Source: an uncultured bacterium | GTDB lineage: Bacteria > Bacteroidota > Ignavibacteria > Kapaibacteriales > UBA4661 | Length of the DNA: 59,067 nt | Assembly (NCBI GenBank): GCA_937899715.1 | Contig: CALCNX010000104.1 | Span: 1-59,067, forward strand | Direction of reading: 5' to 3' | Shown here: piece by piece, positions 58,963 to 59,067 of the stretch | Numbering within the stretch: position 1 is the first letter of the stretch | Layout: each line of letters begins with the position of its first letter | The notes under the pieces: model-generated | Told to the model about the DNA's origin: nothing | What the model saw: the letters and a program-made list of their open reading frames with translations, nothing else | Database searches by the model: none | Position numbers and translations under genes: made by a program

Positions 58963-59067
58963 AAGAATGCGCAATTAATAATCTAGTGGAATGTACCGTT
59001 ACCGATATACTGAGAGACTGTTTGGAAAGTCATTTTTTCGCCAATCTCCTGAGCAAAAGTCGAATCA

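Overview
The window looks like a chromosomal segment from a didermic, heterotrophic bacterium of the Bacteroidota/Chlorobiota assemblage. A Kapaibacteriota- or Ignavibacteria-like lineage is my best guess; this is inferred from gene style, not from a marker gene. The grounds are five very large secreted proteins ending in type IX secretion system (T9SS) C-terminal sorting domains, many choice-of-anchor (ASH-like) domains, OmpA-type outer-membrane anchors, a two-component-propeller receptor, near absence of Shine-Dalgarno sites, and G+C near one half. I see no tRNA, rRNA, CRISPR array, transposase, integrase or phage gene.

Region by region. (1) 387-6815 (+) is an alpha-2-macroglobulin-like bait protein, closed by a strong terminator and a palindromic intergenic element. 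(2) 7176-22961 (+) is a likely operon: a 14.4-kb gene for a mosaic T9SS surface protein, then a VanX/DdpX-type D-Ala-D-Ala dipeptidase and the tRNA-wobble methyltransferase MnmM. (3) 23119-28484 (-) holds a BNR-propeller T9SS protein behind a DUF2442 gene, a non-coding inverted repeat, a broken OmpA C-terminus, an M15 peptidase and an SDR protein. (4) 28659-48256 (-) is the most remarkable part: three giant T9SS proteins (1770, 1392 and 1746 codons, all with WD40/PD40 propellers plus ASH domains, one also with a VWA domain) alternate with two outer-membrane proteins that each carry two OmpA-like domains. The outer two giants share a 1,773-bp segment with no visible mismatch although their flanks have diverged. 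(5) 48373-51217 (-) is a compact operon: an unknown internally duplicated protein, lysA and a family-2 glycosyltransferase. (6) 51397-58953 holds sppA (-), crcB (+), a luciferase-like oxidoreductase (-) and a propeller-Y_Y_Y-MCP chimeric receptor (-).

How the genes may work together (inference): the main theme is the cell surface. Giant propeller/ASH proteins would cross the outer membrane by T9SS. The alternating OmpA-type proteins could anchor or gate them, as SprF/PorP-type proteins do for SprB-type cargo. The peptidases, lysA and the A2M protein belong to wall turnover and periplasmic defence. Repeat-mediated exchange (gene conversion, internal domain amplification, homogenised propeller blades) seems to be actively reshaping these surface genes.
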